Source of the DNA: Amphibalanus amphitrite
Lineage: Eukaryota > Arthropoda > Thecostraca > Balanomorpha > Balanidae
NCBI RefSeq assembly: GCF_019059575.1
Contig: NW_024881829.1
Coordinates: 284,001-348,000 of the forward strand
Direction: 5' to 3'
Length of the DNA stretch: 64,000 nt
Shown here: piece after piece, positions 11,377 through 22,110 of the stretch
How the letters are laid out: the number at the start of each line of letters is the position of its first letter
How positions within the stretch are numbered: the stretch's first letter is position 1
Notes under the pieces: generated by a model
Databases searched by the model: none
Told to the model about the DNA's origin: nothing
Seen by the model: only the letters and a program-made list of their open reading frames with translations
Made by a program: the position numbers and the translations under genes

Positions 11377-11754
11377 ACCCCACACGCACCCCCCCCCCAC
11401 ATTTGGCCTTTTAGGGTCCCCAAAGCGGCCTCTGAGTGCCCCATGCTAGCCTCCGAGCCCCGAGGGCTCGTCCTGGGCCTTCGAGCGCCTTACGCTGGCC
11501 TCTTAACCCCTCGGTAGAAGTAGGTGCACGAATACTTATGTTTGGGCAGAAATTTTGTATCCTAGCCTGTGCATGTTACATGCAGTGTATACGGTATATG
11601 TATGTTACGTGGTGTCATTCTGGCTTCTGAGGCCTGGTTTGCCCCCTAGTCGAAATTCATTAGCCAAGACCCTGAAATACAGTGCCGCCCTCTGAAATGA
11701 AAGTAGTTCCCTCTGAACTCTTAGCGACGTCCCTGAAGCCAGATTAACCCCTTC
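11377..11754. repeat. minisatellite remnants
   Basis: Decayed GGCCC minisatellite at 11400-11520 and decayed 21-bp satellite units at 11680-11750. No gene. Confidence 0.5.
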
Positions 11755-12658
11755 TTAACCCTATTAGTGGCAGGCTCCTGGCTACCCCTATTAGTGGCAG
11801 GGGGGGGGGGCTGTTTACGACCCCCTTGATATCTCGAGATCTAACGGGCCGATTTTCAAAATTCAAACGGCATTTGATTTCGCTTAACGTGATCTACATT
11901 TCTAAAAAATAATAATTAAAAAATGTCAATAGGGGGTAGAGGGGGGTAAAAACGGGCAAATTGCAGATACATTTTAGACTGTTTATCACAGCCAGGTTTC
12001 TGAACCAATCTTAACGCAACTTTTGCCGATCGATAGAGAATGAACCAGGAATTCACATGGATCCTAAAAATATGCATTTTCAAAAATCATAGGCGGATAC
12101 AGATCATTGAGATTGGGGGTACGCAAAAAGCATAGTAAATAAGGTTTTTGTTGGTACTGTTTCTAAAAAGGGTGGTAATGGTCTTGTTATGTTAAAATTT
12201 TCTTATGAGAGAAGGACTACAATTGTATTGGTCATGCATAGGCGGTGTCAGGACACCTATGTTGAGAGGTAAAACATAACCCCCCTTTTTGGACGCCTGG
12301 ATCCGCCTATTATAGCAAAAACGTGTCAAAAGAGGATGCACAATAACTTTGTATATGTTATCACATGATACCTTTCATTCACTGTTCGTAAAACTGGTGC
12401 ATACAGTTATAATACATCAGCATCGTGATCTTCGCCCAAATGACTCGCTTCACGAATAGGACCCCCGAATTCCCAGTGCTCTGGAGCCGCCCCTGGTAAA
12501 GTTATGAGCTTGAAATTTTCAGGGAATGTGCCCAATTTTGTTTTACGAAAAGTCAGAAAATTTCAGCATCGTAGCTTCAGCGGTTTCGGAGATATTCCCG
12601 AAAAAACCTGAGGGGTGGATGAAAACAACCCCCCCCCCCCTGCCACTAATAGGGTTAA
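11755..12658. mobile_element. TTAA-flanked G-rich element T5
   Basis: TTAA at 11755-11758 and 12655-12658, with exact inverted ends TTAACCCTATTAGTGGCAG (19 bp). G-run and C-run hairpins lie just inside both ends. A smaller inverted pair, ATAGGCGGATACAG at 12089 and CTGGATCCGCCTAT ending 12310, suggests a nested ~220 bp element; I could not find a TSD for it. No coding capacity. Confidence 0.85.
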
Positions 12659-12818
12659 TCCTCGCTGGCCGAGGGAGGAGGGGGGGGGGCACCCCTTACG
12701 ATTTTTTTGTGACTGCTCCGGATCGCCGTTTTCGATAGAGAGCTGAAACTTGGCCTACGTGAGCCCCCATCCAAACCAGACCTTATGACACCTGATTCGT
12801 TTTCAGGTTAGTTCAGGT
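12655..12818. mobile_element. left end of TTAA element T6
   Basis: Sharing the TTAA of T5, the sequence TTAATCCTCGCTGGCCGAGG plus a G-run starts another member of the CCCTCGC family. Its right end is not found before 14570, so T6 is truncated or rearranged. AGGTCA-rich sequence probably belonging to it resumes at 12986-13193 and 13909-14450. Confidence 0.5.
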
Positions 12819-12985
12819 CCATAGGTGGATAATTGTGCCGGATGGTGGGTGCTTGGGCGCAGCAAATCCGCCGCCGCCCTAGCGGTGACCTTGACCTCCA
12901 CAGTCTGTTGCGGCTTCAAAGCCAAGCCGGCGTGGAATTGGGAGAGCTCGTGCACCCACAGTTCCACACAATTGTCCACCTATGG
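12819..12985. mobile_element. 167-bp MITE
   Basis: Inverted ends CCATAGGTGGATAATTGTG and, from the right, CCATAGGTGGACAATTGTG differ by one base. TCAGGT flanks both sides (12813-12818, 12986-12991) as a 6-bp TSD. The local sequence is rich in AGGTCA, which weakens the TSD slightly. Confidence 0.7.
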
Positions 12986-13193
12986 TCAGGTCACTGACCG
13001 ATGCATAAACCTCTAAAGGTTATAAGTAAACCTCTGCAGTCTGCACTGTCAAAAAATGTCGCAAATTCGCAACGCCGCCAACGCCAGGCAAAGTGTCGGC
13101 GAGGATGATGACACTTTCAGAAAGTAACAAGCTCTCGGGTACTCATGCTTCGTATATCTTGGGTTTTTCGTACAATTCATCTTGGGTCAGGTC

Positions 13194-13908
13194 CAGACAT
13201 CTGCATGGACCCGAGTGATGGATCTATGATCTCAGTGGATCTCGAAGCAAAGTACAGGTTGGGATCTATGATCCCACCGGATCCGGCGTGAAAAATACAC
13301 CTTGGATCTATGATCTCATATGATCTGACGATAAATTAAGAACATAAATCTATGATATGAGTGGATCCCACCATGCACCACATTTGAAACTATGTTTTAA
13401 AGGGTTTCTATGCCATTAAGTGACATAGAACTATGGATTATGACGTGCGATCACATAAAATCACTAAAACAGAACGTTTGTGAGTTGAAACAAAAGCTTT
13501 TTTGGGATCTTGGATCTATGATCTCATATGATCTGACGATAAATTAAGAACATGGATCTATGATCTGAGTGGATCCCACCATGCACCACATTTTAAACTA
13601 TGTTTTAAAGGGTTTCTATGCCAATAAGTGACATAGAACTATGGATTATGACGTGCGATCACATAAAATCACTAAAACAGAACGTTTGTGAGTTGAAACA
13701 AGTGCTTTTTTGGGATATATGTGCTGACAAAAAAAAGTGAGGATCTACGATCTCACTGGATCTCAAGCAAAAAATGAGACTCGAATCTGTGATCTCTGCG
13801 GATCTTTCGATAAATTAAAGAGCTGGATCTATGATCCCGTCGGATCCGAGATCAGGATCCGTGGGAGCAGATCCCAGATCCACTTTCTCGGATCCATGCA
13901 CATGTCTG
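13194..13908. mobile_element. GATC-rich hAT-like element, 715 bp
   Basis: The left end CAGACATCTGCATGGACCCGAG and the inverted right end CAGACATGTGCATGGATCCGAG differ at two positions. GTCAGGTC is duplicated exactly on both sides (13186-13193, 13909-13916). The interior is made of GGATCTATGATCTCA-type units. A 208-bp segment is tandemly duplicated (13301-13508 and 13509-about 13713). The same family is complete at 23325-25486 and truncated at 7385-7512. No transposase. Confidence 0.87.
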
Positions 13909-14570
13909 GTCAGGTCAGACACGTGACCTCCCCATTATAAACCTATGGGGGAAATACTGAACTTGCTCTTTTTGCAACATATAGGTATTATATAATCCAC
14001 CCGAAGACGCATAGAAATGTGTTTTCATACGCTCGTCAAAGGATTCCGTGCCTTACTTTGGCATTTTTTACTTTTATGACGTCACAGAGAACGTCACAGA
14101 GGACGTTCTTTTGGGTCATAATCGTTTTTCGTTAATAACTTTCGACCAAATTAAGCTAGAGTCGGGAAAGGTACCATTGTGATTGCAATGAGCTTCCAAA
14201 TCGATTGATATGCAGCCTGACCTAGTCCGAACAGTGTCCTGAGGGGGCTTGACCTGACGACCTTTGTGTCAATCTTGATTGTGACCTATACCGAACAAAA
14301 AGTACCCACAACATTCGACGCAGCTTGAGAGGAAAACGATTATGCCTAAATTTTGCTCTGTGTCCATTTGTTTGCAAAATTATTTGCCAAAAACAAAAAC
14401 CCGACTTTAGGGTAAGTTACCTGACCAGAGGTCACCAGTCTCGTGACGGCCATCAAGCTCGTTTTTTTTCCGCTGGACTCACCTTATGAATGCCGCCCCC
14501 GTATGGCGGAAAATGTGCTTCCCCTGTGCTTGACTGCCCCCACGCTATCGAAATCCTAGATCCGCCCCTG
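13909..14570. other. TTAA-family interior and right end of 12 kb hAT
   Basis: AGGTCA/TGACCT-rich sequence with TGACGTCA at 14077 resembles the interior of the TTAA elements (probably T6). From about 14460 the sequence matches the subterminal part of the 12 kb hAT-like element, ending TAGATCCGCCCCTG at 14570. No gene. Confidence 0.5.
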
Positions 14571-14859
14571 ACACACACCCTCCTTCTCCGCCCTGCCACT
14601 TATGATCGGTAATTTTTTCAGTGCTAAAGACGACCCAAATCATCTGTCACACAGAGTGACCCAAAATCAATATCACACCCTCCTACAACCCTCATTTTGC
14701 CATCTACGGCGTAATATCAATATAATTTCGGCGTTACTTGCTCCTTGAGACCATATTGGCTACACGTGACCTTCGAATTTTTGTGACCCTGACCTTTCAA
14801 GGGGTGTACAGAGGTTATTTTCGGGGCAGTACCCAGCGCCAGCGGACCAGGTGTCCGGG

Positions 14860-15442
14860 ATGGCAAAACTGCACAGCAAATCGTCCCGCAACGGGGCAGT
14901 TGGCATAGTTGCCGGCGGCATGACCCACAGCCAGGTCGCCGAGGCACTGGGCATGACTTCCCGCATGATTTGGCGCTGGTTGTCACGCTACAGAAGCGGA
15001 TAGACGCTTCAGAACAAGCTAGGTCGCGGTATGAAGACTTCCGCTAGTCGGGTGGCGCAGATCGTCATTGCGAAGTGTGGAGCTTAAGACGGGCAAATCC
15101 AAAAGGGAACTGGCAAGGAGGTTGACTGCCAACGAACATCCAGTCTTTAAGTCGACAATCCATCGGTAACCGAAGTTGTCTTCTAGTTGAAGCCCACCAA
15201 GCCACGTCTCCAGCTGAAAACTTCTTCTGAACATGTCCAGGGTCATCTTTCAACAGCTCGGCGCCCCGGCTCATCGAGCTAAGGCGACCTAGGACTGTTG
15301 CAGATCGAACTTTCCGGCATTCTGAGAGAAGGACAAGTTGCCACGACCTATCGCCGATAGAAAATCTTAGGGCAAACGTCCGGTAAGAGGTAAACAAAAT
15401 GGCACAATGAAAACCTGAAGGCACGCTGAACAGGAACGTGGG
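14860..15442 (+). pseudogene. Tc1-like transposase relic A, 5' part
   Basis: An ATG at 14860 opens a frame with GAVGIVAGGMTHSQVAEALG and IWRWLSR, the first helix-turn-helix of a Tc1-like transposase. Decayed catalytic-domain text follows in mixed frames; the best copy of that domain is relic B, with FPAFWEKDKL near 27930 and LSPIENLWANVR on. Stops occur soon after the HTH. The gene is cut at 15442 by BEL element 1 and its tail resumes at 21990. Family knowledge: Tc1 enzymes are ~340 residues with two HTHs and a DDE core. This copy is dead. Confidence 0.75.
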
Positions 15443-15666
15443 TGTCGCCGATTCGATGGCTCCCGGAGAATGACGGCGCGAGAAGATGTAAATTAAATGT
15501 GACCTCGATAACGATGTAAAATGTTTTTTGAATTCGATTCGTAACAGCTCAGAAAAACAATACATTTTGTTTTGATCGGCTAGATTCGATAATTTATAGT
15601 TCGTTATTTTATTCGTAAATAGTCGAAACAATTCGCTCGATCTTTCGCAGATGTCGATTCGCGACA
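15443..15666 (+). repeat. BEL element 1 5' LTR
   Basis: 224 bp, begins TGTCGCCG and ends GCGACA. It differs from the 3' LTR at three sites (T/C, G/A and C/T in the second half). Confidence 0.95.
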
Positions 15667-15670
15667 TTAG

Positions 15671-15688
15671 TGGTCCTCCGGGCCGGAT
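15671..15688 (+). other. BEL element 1 primer binding site, probably tRNA-Tyr
   Basis: TGGTCCTCCGGGCCGGAT starts four bases after the LTR. Its complement ends in CCA and fits the 3' end of animal tRNA-Tyr, whose common form would give TGGTCCTTCGAGCCGGAT (two differences). BEL element 2 has the identical 18 bases, so the match is not chance. tRNA identity is from memory of the family and needs the host tRNA set. Confidence 0.7.
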
Positions 15689-15739
15689 CTAGCCGAATTT
15701 AACGTACTTTTTGCATACTTAACGTAAGCTTAACTCAAC

Positions 15740-16822
15740 ATGAGTGACCGATTGAAAAGAATGCGGTCGAGAAAGGAGGCCAAGTTCTCCAGAATATGCT
15801 CCAGAGCAGAAGTGCTGATATCTTCCCAAGGAAGTATAGATAAGATACAGGACACAATAAAGGAGCTTGACGATGTGCTCGAAGAAATAGGAACTGCAAA
15901 CGATGAATATGAAAACCAGATTGAAGAATCTGAAGAACAAGAACTTGCGCACAAGTATATGCAAGATATCGAAGAAAAACACAAATACGTGACGGACCAG
16001 CTAAAGCTGCACTTGGAGACCCGCGCTAACGAGACTCGCGCAGGCGTGGCCTCTAACAGGTCAGTGTCAGTCGCTCGCTCACACGCCTCCACCGCCTCTC
16101 GAGCCTCGGCTGCATCGAAGGAGGCACACATCAGTGCGCGCCTGCAGCAAATGCGTGTGCACCAGCTGGAGCGCCGTCTCGAAGAAGAGCGGATATTGGA
16201 GCGACAACAGCGTGAGACGGAGCGACAACAGCGTGAGACGGAGCGACAGCAACGTGAGGCGGAGCGGGCGGCCCGGCTCGCTGAGGCTCGAGACGCAGCA
16301 CAGCTTGCAGCGACAGAGGCAGAGCTTCGAAAAGCGGCAGAAAATGACCTTACGTGGGATCGTGTTGATGACTTCTGTGGTGAGACGGCATTGAATAAGG
16401 AGCGCTCTGCTCGGCAGCAGCTACCGGTGATCGGCGGCAGTATCGCATTGGACGATGGGACGATGGATGAGGCAGAACGACGCCGACCCGGCCGTGAAGA
16501 CGCTGCCACTCGTCAGACGCAAGCGGAGCCGGATCGCTCTAGGGAGCGTGACTCAGGAGTTGGTTATCAGGCAGCGGCGGCACGTGACATCCCTCCCGTA
16601 AACCGACCCAGTGTGACGTCACAGGAAGCTGTGCTCCCGTCGCGCTCGTCTGCATTTCCCGCCGAATCTGTGCCTAAGCGGACTGCATCACAGACGTCGT
16701 GGATTTACGAAGTCGCTCGGGACGTCGGATCAGCTGATCGTGCTGCTGGTGGCAATCATCGGAGTGTGCCCCAGATTCAGCTGCCCAAGTTCGGTGGAAA
16801 AGCGATTGAATGGCCACAGTAG
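15740..16822 (+). pseudogene. gag: gag N-terminal part, BEL element 1
   Basis: 360 codons from ATG to TAG. The N-terminal ~90 residues are acidic and helical. A serine/alanine stretch follows, then a strong coiled coil at about residues 130-200 containing three near-identical ERQQRET heptads encoded by a 21-bp tandem repeat (16197-16266). The rest is a low-complexity linker. The TAG at 16820-16822 falls at the start of the DUF1759 capsid-like domain (…GKAIEWPQ), and the same frame continues beyond it, so this is a nonsense break, not the natural end of gag. Gag would form the particle and package RNA. The antisense ORF at 15730-16509 is a shadow of this codon bias. Confidence 0.85.
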
Positions 16823-16840
16823 ATTGGTCTTTTTAAAACA

Positions 16841-19717
16841 ATGATACACGATCACAGGAGCCTGTCAAACTCGGAGAAGCTCGCGCATCTCCAGTCGTCA
16901 GTGACGGGCATCGCGAAGCAGGCGGTAGAAGGGATGCTCTTCGATGGCGACCTTTATCCAGCCGCGCTACAGACATTGGTGGAGAGATTCGGGAGAGAGG
17001 GAGACATCGTCAACGCGAATCTATCCTCCGTCTTCAGAATCCCTCCTATGAAGGAAATCGACTCGTCCGCGCTGGGAAATCTGTCGGCTGCCGTCCACTG
17101 CGCAGTGACAGTGCTGAAGAGCATGGATTTTGACGGGGACCTCAACAGCACGGAAAATCTCCGACGCGTCGTATTAAAACTTCCGGATGAACTGAAGCGT
17201 GACTGGGGACGCCGAATCATCGAGCTTGAACCCAGACGCGCAAATCTACAAGATTTCGACCGCTGGCTGATCCAGCAGGCTCGGATCATGGACTCAATCC
17301 CAGTACGGTCCTTCGAACCAAGAAGATCGCAACGACAGGGAGAAGCTCGGAGCTTCACACCTCGTGCTCCCTCAGGGCCTGCAGCCCTTACTACAGCCCC
17401 GAAAATCGAAGCGAAAAATGAGTCGTCAGAGACCGGCGGACATGAATCGCAATGCAGCTGTGGAGCTCGCCACAAACTCGATTCGTGTCCCACCTTCCTC
17501 GCGAGAACTCCAGCGGAGCGCGCCCAGTTCGTCGGTGAGAGCGGACGTTGCTTCATGTGTCTGAAGCACGGACCTCGCTCGCGCCAGTGCACCTCTGGAG
17601 AAAAGTGCGGTGAAGCTGGCTGTCAAGGAAGACACCATCGTGCTCTGCACGGCAGCAGCCGAGTTTTCCCACGCTCAGAGGTAGCAGGAGGTACATCGAG
17701 TCGCCGCACAGTCGCCTTTACTACGCCGCAGGAGGACGAGACAACGCTGCTTCAAATCGTGCCGGTCCGTGTTCATGGATCGGAGCGTTACGTCGATACC
17801 TTCGCCATCCTCGACTCTGGCGCTCAGGTTTCTCTGTGCACGGAAAAACTCGCCAGAAAACTGAATCTGAAGGGTGAAACCAGGCCACTGAGCCTCAACA
17901 ATGTTGAAAACAGCGGGCAGCGGCGGATGGCGTTAAAAACCTCCTTAAAGCTGACCCCGCTCTCGCGAGACTCTGGCCCCGGTGCTGTAACTGCCAGTGA
18001 GGTCTGGACGGTGCCACATCTGAACGTTCCCTCGCCGCAGATCAGCTCTACTTCACGCGCCCAGTGGCAGCATCTGACTGGACTGGACATCAGCCTGGCC
18101 CGCCCGGACCAAGTAGAGGTGCTCCTTGGAGCGAACGTGCTGGAGGCCATACTCCAACGTGAGGTTCGAATCGGACAGCCTGGGCAGCCGATCGCCATAA
18201 AGTCTTATTTTGGCTGGGCGCTATGTGGCAAGATAAGCGGATTGATACCGCCCGCGGAGCAGCATGTGATGCACGTGCATCGCCGTACTTCTCGTGACGA
18301 CGAGTTGGACAAAATGGTGCAGAACTGGTGGAACACCGACTCGTTCGGAACGGCACACTCAGAGACGAAGCCTACGTCTCACGAGTATCGACGTGCTGTG
18401 AAGATTCTAGAAGAATCGACCAAGCTGGTGGATGGCCATTTTGAATCCGCCCTTCTATGGAAATCTGACGACGTATCGATGCCAGACAATCGTCTCGGCG
18501 CCCTCCGACGATTGGAAAGAGCTGAACAGTCGCTGCAAAGAAACCCTGCAAAGGCTCAGAAGTACCAGGACATAATCGACAATTACGTCTCGGCTGGTCA
18601 CGCGCGGAAGTTGGAGGACAGTGAAGTCGCAGTAGCGAACCCCAGACGCTGGTTCTTACCGCATCACTCGGTTTCTAACCCCAACAAACCTGGCAAAATT
18701 CGCATGGTGTTCGACGCAGCGGCGGAGTTCAAGGGTACGTCGCTGAATAACGAACTGCTCACTGGTCCGGATCTGCTGCAGGAGCTCCCCGGCATCTTAA
18801 TCCGATTCCGCGAGAAGCTCATCGCGATCGCTGGTGACATCGATCAGATGTTTCTGCAGGTGAAAATCCAGAAGCAAGATCGACCGGCTCTCAGTTTTCT
18901 GTGGAGAGATCTGGAGCGCGATAGGCCACCAGATACTTACGAGATGACAAGGGCAATCTTCGGCGCCAAATGTTCTCCAGCTATCGCCAGTCACGCCCTG
19001 CAGAAAGCCATGATGAATGACGTAGATGGCGTGCATCCCTGGACAGCGGATCGGCTGTCAAAACAGTTCTATATGGACGACTATATCGCCTCAGAAGAGT
19101 CACCCGAGTCAGCCAAACGTCTTCTGCACAGCGTCACTTCGCTGGCTGCCAGCGGAGGCTTTCAGCTCCGCAAATGGATGAGCAATTCTAGGGAAGTTCT
19201 CGCGTCGGTCCCAGCGGCGGACAGAGCGCATCCTGACGCGGACCTCTCGACACCGCTGCATCCTGGGCGTGTCCTCGGTCTACTCTGGGACACTGAAAGA
19301 GACACAGTCAGTGTTCAACCGCCAGAGAAGCAGACGATCTCGACAACGAAGCGGAGTGTGCTATCATCCATAGCATCGACATTCGATCCGCTGGGTTTAG
19401 TCGCACCTTTCACTCTGCAGGCAAAACTCCTAATGCAAGACCTGTGGAGAAAACAGCTCCCTTGGGACGCGACACTGACCGATGACGACCTATATCGCTG
19501 GCGATATTGGCAGCAGAGCGCCACTCTGCTCTCTGGCCTGAAGATCCCTCGTTGCTATACGGCAGCAGCTGTCGCAGATGTCATTCGCCGAGAGCTGCAT
19601 ATCTTTTGCGATGCATCGAAGGCCGCCTTTGGAGCCGCTGGCTATCTGAGGCAAGTTGCTTCGACTAGCGCTGTCAGTTGTGCTCTGGTAATGAGCGCAC
19701 TCGGGTCGCTCCGCTGA
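16841..19717 (+). pseudogene. pol: gag C-terminal domain, protease, reverse transcriptase, start of RNase H (BEL element 1)
   Basis: 958 codons in the same frame as the upstream gag. In order: DUF1759 (to about residue 150); Cys/His-rich zinc-binding segment (about 205-270, with CFMCLKHGPRSRQC); aspartic protease DUF1758 (ILDSGAQVSL near 325); reverse transcriptase, with motif A GDIDQMF near 665 and catalytic YMDD near 743; Peptidase_A17-type region; and the start of RNase H (IFCDASKAAFGAAGYL near 921). It ends early because a single-base loss near 19696 shifts the frame; RNase H continues at 19678-19977 in the next frame. The polyprotein would copy element RNA into DNA. Confidence 0.92.
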
Positions 19718-19977
19718 GAAAACTGACAGTCGTTCGGTTAGAGCTGCAGGGAGCGGTCCTCGCTACGAGACTGGCCAAGAGCATTGAAACGGCCCTGTCC
19801 GTGCCAGTCGACGAGACCTATTTCTGGACAGACAGCCAGGTAATACTGGGCTACATCAACAATGACAGTCGCCGTTTTCAAACCTTCGTAGCGAACAGAG
19901 TCGCGGAGATCAGAGACAGCACGACCCCCAGCCAGTGGCGCCATGTTCCGGGCTCATTAAACCCGGCGGATGACTGA
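19678..19977 (+). pseudogene. pol: RNase H continuation (BEL element 1)
   Basis: The frame-shifted continuation of the preceding ORF begins to match near 19697 (RTRVAPLRKLTVVRLELQGA) and includes FWTDSQVILGYIN and WRHVPGSLNPADD, typical BEL RNase H blocks with the catalytic acids. It stops at a TGA (19975-19977) in the middle of the conserved NPADD…SRG motif, and the same frame goes on into the integrase part. So this stop is a nonsense mutation. Confidence 0.85.
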
Positions 19978-21342
19978 TCGAGAGGCCTGCCGATGTCAGA
20001 GCTCACCATTGACAGCCGCTGGTTGCAAGGCCCGGACTTCTTGAAGAAGCCAGAAGGAAACTGGCCTGCTACTCCCCTCGTGCAGGTTTCTGACGAAACC
20101 GACCCAGAAGTGAAGACGGTGGCGGCTCTGAGTAAAACGGACTCTCCAGGGCCCCTGGTCGATCCAGCTCGCTACTCCTCCTGGATCAGATACAAGCGTG
20201 TCACTGCGTGGGTGATTCGATTCACCGGTAACTTCATCGCAAAACACGGCACGCGTCATCACAGCTTGCTACGGAGTGGGCCACTGACCGCTGAAGAGCT
20301 GATCGACGCTGAAACTCGGATCGTTCTGAGGTCCCAACAGGAGGCCTTTCCTGAGGAGCTGGCAGCTCTGTCTCGTGGCAAGCCGCTCCCTACCGCCAGC
20401 TCACTCGTGGAGCTGACTCCAGCCATCGACAGAGATGGGCTCATCCGCGTGGGAGGAAGACTAGAGAAGAGCCGCCTGTCGTCGTCTTCGAAGCACCCCG
20501 TCATCCTGCCGAGAAATCACGACGTTACTCGGCTCATCGTAACGTCTGAGCATCGTAAAGCGTTCCATGCAGGGACGGAGCACACTCTGAATGAGCTAAG
20601 GCAGTTCTACTGGATTCCGAAGGCGAGATCAGCTGTCAAATCATACCTACATTCCTGTGCGGTCTGTAAGAGACGGCGAGCCAAACCCCAGCCTCCGCTC
20701 ATGGCCGATTTGCCGGAGGCAAGATTCGACAGCAGGCACGCCTTCAGCTCCATCGGGCTGGATTTCTTCGGGCCTGTCCACGTGAGAGTGCGTCGAAGTT
20801 CTGAGCGAAGGTTTATCCTTCTCGTGACCTGCCTGTCTACACGGGCGGTACATCTAGAGGTGACATCCTCTCGCGACACGGATAGCTTTCTGATGGCTCT
20901 CCGACGATTCATGGCTCGCCGTGGTCGTCCTTCCCAGATCCACTGCGACAACTGGAAGAGCTTCAAGAGGGGTGAACGGGAGCTTCGTGAATCACTGCAG
21001 AAGTGGAACGAGATGCAGATCAGCGACTCCCTGACTCAGCAGAACATCAGGTGGCGCTACAACCCACCTGGCGGACCGCACATGGGCGGCTGCTGGGAGC
21101 GACTGGTGGCCTCGGCAAAAAGGGCCCTGCGGGTTGTCATCGGCGAACGGCTTGTGCCGGATGAGGTGCTGGCTACGGTTCTGGCCGAAGTGGAGCACAT
21201 GCTGAACAACCGTCCACTGACCTACGTCAGTTCAACCGCTGGAGACCCGCAGGCTCTGACGCCAAATCACCTTCTCCTCGGTCGAGAGTTCCCTAACCTG
21301 CCTCCAGGGGCGTTCTCAGAAGAGGACCTGACAACCAGATAG
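19978..21342 (+). pseudogene. pol: integrase (BEL element 1)
   Basis: The open frame continues from the TGA; the first ATG is at 19993 (449 codons). An H2C2 zinc-binding region lies at about residues 190-225 (HRKAFHAGTEHTL … HSCAVCKRRR). The catalytic core has GLDFFGP near 255, HCDNWKSF near 317 and GGCWERLV near 366, which supply the DDE triad. DUF5641 begins with LTPNHLLLGRE. The frame breaks just before 21339 and the C-terminus continues at 21339-21611. Integrase would insert element DNA, making the 5-bp duplication seen here. Confidence 0.9.
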
Positions 21343-21611
21343 CCGAGCACTTCTGGAGACGCTGGTCCAAGGAGTATGTCCCGACACTGATGAAGAGGGA
21401 AAAGTGGACGAGAGACACCCGGCAGCTCCAGGTGGACGATGTAGTTATCGTGGCTGACAACAACGCCCCTCGCGGTCGGTGGCCGATTGCTCGGGTGACG
21501 AAGGTTTACCCCGGCTCTGACGGGCGAGTGCGGTCAGTGGAGCTGAAGACGCGAACTGGCACGTACGTCAGACCGGTGGTGAAGATATGCCCTCTGGAGA
21601 AGGCAGCCTAA
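21339..21611 (+). pseudogene. pol: integrase C-terminal DUF5641 (BEL element 1)
   Basis: The third frame reads IAEHFWRRWSKEYVPTL, then the 73-codon tail with VDDVVIVADNNAPRGRWPIA and VRSVELKTRTGTYVRPV, the BEL integrase C-terminal domain. It ends at TAA 21609-21611, ~150 bp before the 3' LTR. Confidence 0.85.
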
Positions 21612-21754
21612 TGCACAAGCATGATACCACATTCGCTAAAGGTGGCAGATATCGACGAATATCGATTGGATTGGACGGAATATGTGTGTTTCCCCTTATG
21701 TGTAATGACCTATATTGGTCATGGGGTGTTTTACAGCCATGCGTGCTCGTCTCG

Positions 21755-21765
21755 AAGGGGGAGGA
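21755..21765 (+). other. polypurine tract, BEL element 1
   Basis: AAGGGGGAGGA directly precedes the 3' LTR and would prime plus-strand DNA synthesis. Confidence 0.85.
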
Positions 21766-21989
21766 TGTCGCCGATTCGATGGCTCCCGGAGAATGACGGC
21801 GCGAGAAGATGTAAATTAAATGTGACCTCGATAACGATGTAAAATGTTTTTTGAATTCGACTCGTAACAGCTCAGAAAAACAATACATTTTGTTTTGATC
21901 GGCTAGATTCGATAATTTATAGTTCGTTATTTTATTCGTAAATAATCGAAACAATTCGCTTGATCTTTCGCAGATGTCGATTCGCGACA
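21766..21989 (+). repeat. BEL element 1 3' LTR
   Basis: 224 bp, TGTCGCCG…GCGACA, three differences from the 5' LTR. Followed by the GTGGG target duplication. Confidence 0.95.
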
Positions 21990-22110
21990 GTGGGATCTGT
22001 CTGGTCTAAGATCAGTCTACAGAAGCTGGACAGGTTGATGTCTGATTTCCCGGACCGTATGCTTACCCGTATCAGGGAGAAGGTGGGATACAAATGTAAG
22101 AAAAGTGCAA
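21990..22110 (+). pseudogene. Tc1-like transposase relic A, 3' end
   Basis: Reads SVWSKISLQKLDRLMSDFPD then RMLTRIREKVGYKCKK, the standard C-terminus of Tc1 transposases. It is the tail of the relic cut at 15442 by BEL element 1. Confidence 0.8.

Larger units (their letters stand above)
2478..14570. mobile_element. 12 kb hAT-like element filled with nested insertions
   Basis: The left end CAGGGGCGGATCCAGG (2478) matches the inverted right end CAGGGGCGGATCTAGG (ending 14570) with one mismatch. Flanks are ACACACAC on both sides (2470-2477, 14571-14578), an 8-bp TSD as in hAT elements. The flanking sequences together form one continuous monomer A, compared with 29340-29420. Because the target is a CA run the TSD alone is weak, but TIR plus monomer continuity make it convincing. 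No hAT transposase is readable. Most of the length is younger cargo: hAT 3035-7766, TTAA elements at 8214, 10477, 11755 and 12655, hAT 13194-13908, and minisatellites. Confidence 0.75.
15443..21989 (+). mobile_element. BEL/Pao LTR retrotransposon 1, near full-length
   Basis: Two 224-bp LTRs, a tRNA-type primer site, gag, protease, RT, RNase H and integrase in BEL/Pao order, and a polypurine tract give a complete 6,547-bp element. GTGGG is duplicated at 15438-15442 and 21990-21994. The uninterrupted target (AACGTTGGATCTGTC) survives in sister monomer B at 28063 and in the monomer at 42914. Lesions I see: TAG in gag (16820), a frameshift near 19696, TGA (19975), and a frameshift just before 21339. 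LTRs differ at three of 224 positions, so insertion looks fairly recent. Confidence 0.95.

Noticed and set aside
15730..16509. 259-codon antisense ORF over gag
   Set aside because: Serine/arginine-rich mirror of the E/R/Q-rich coiled coil; shadow of codon bias.
17426..18356. Antisense ORFs across pol of BEL element 1
   Set aside because: Opposite-strand shadows of a long GC-rich coding frame with clear domains.
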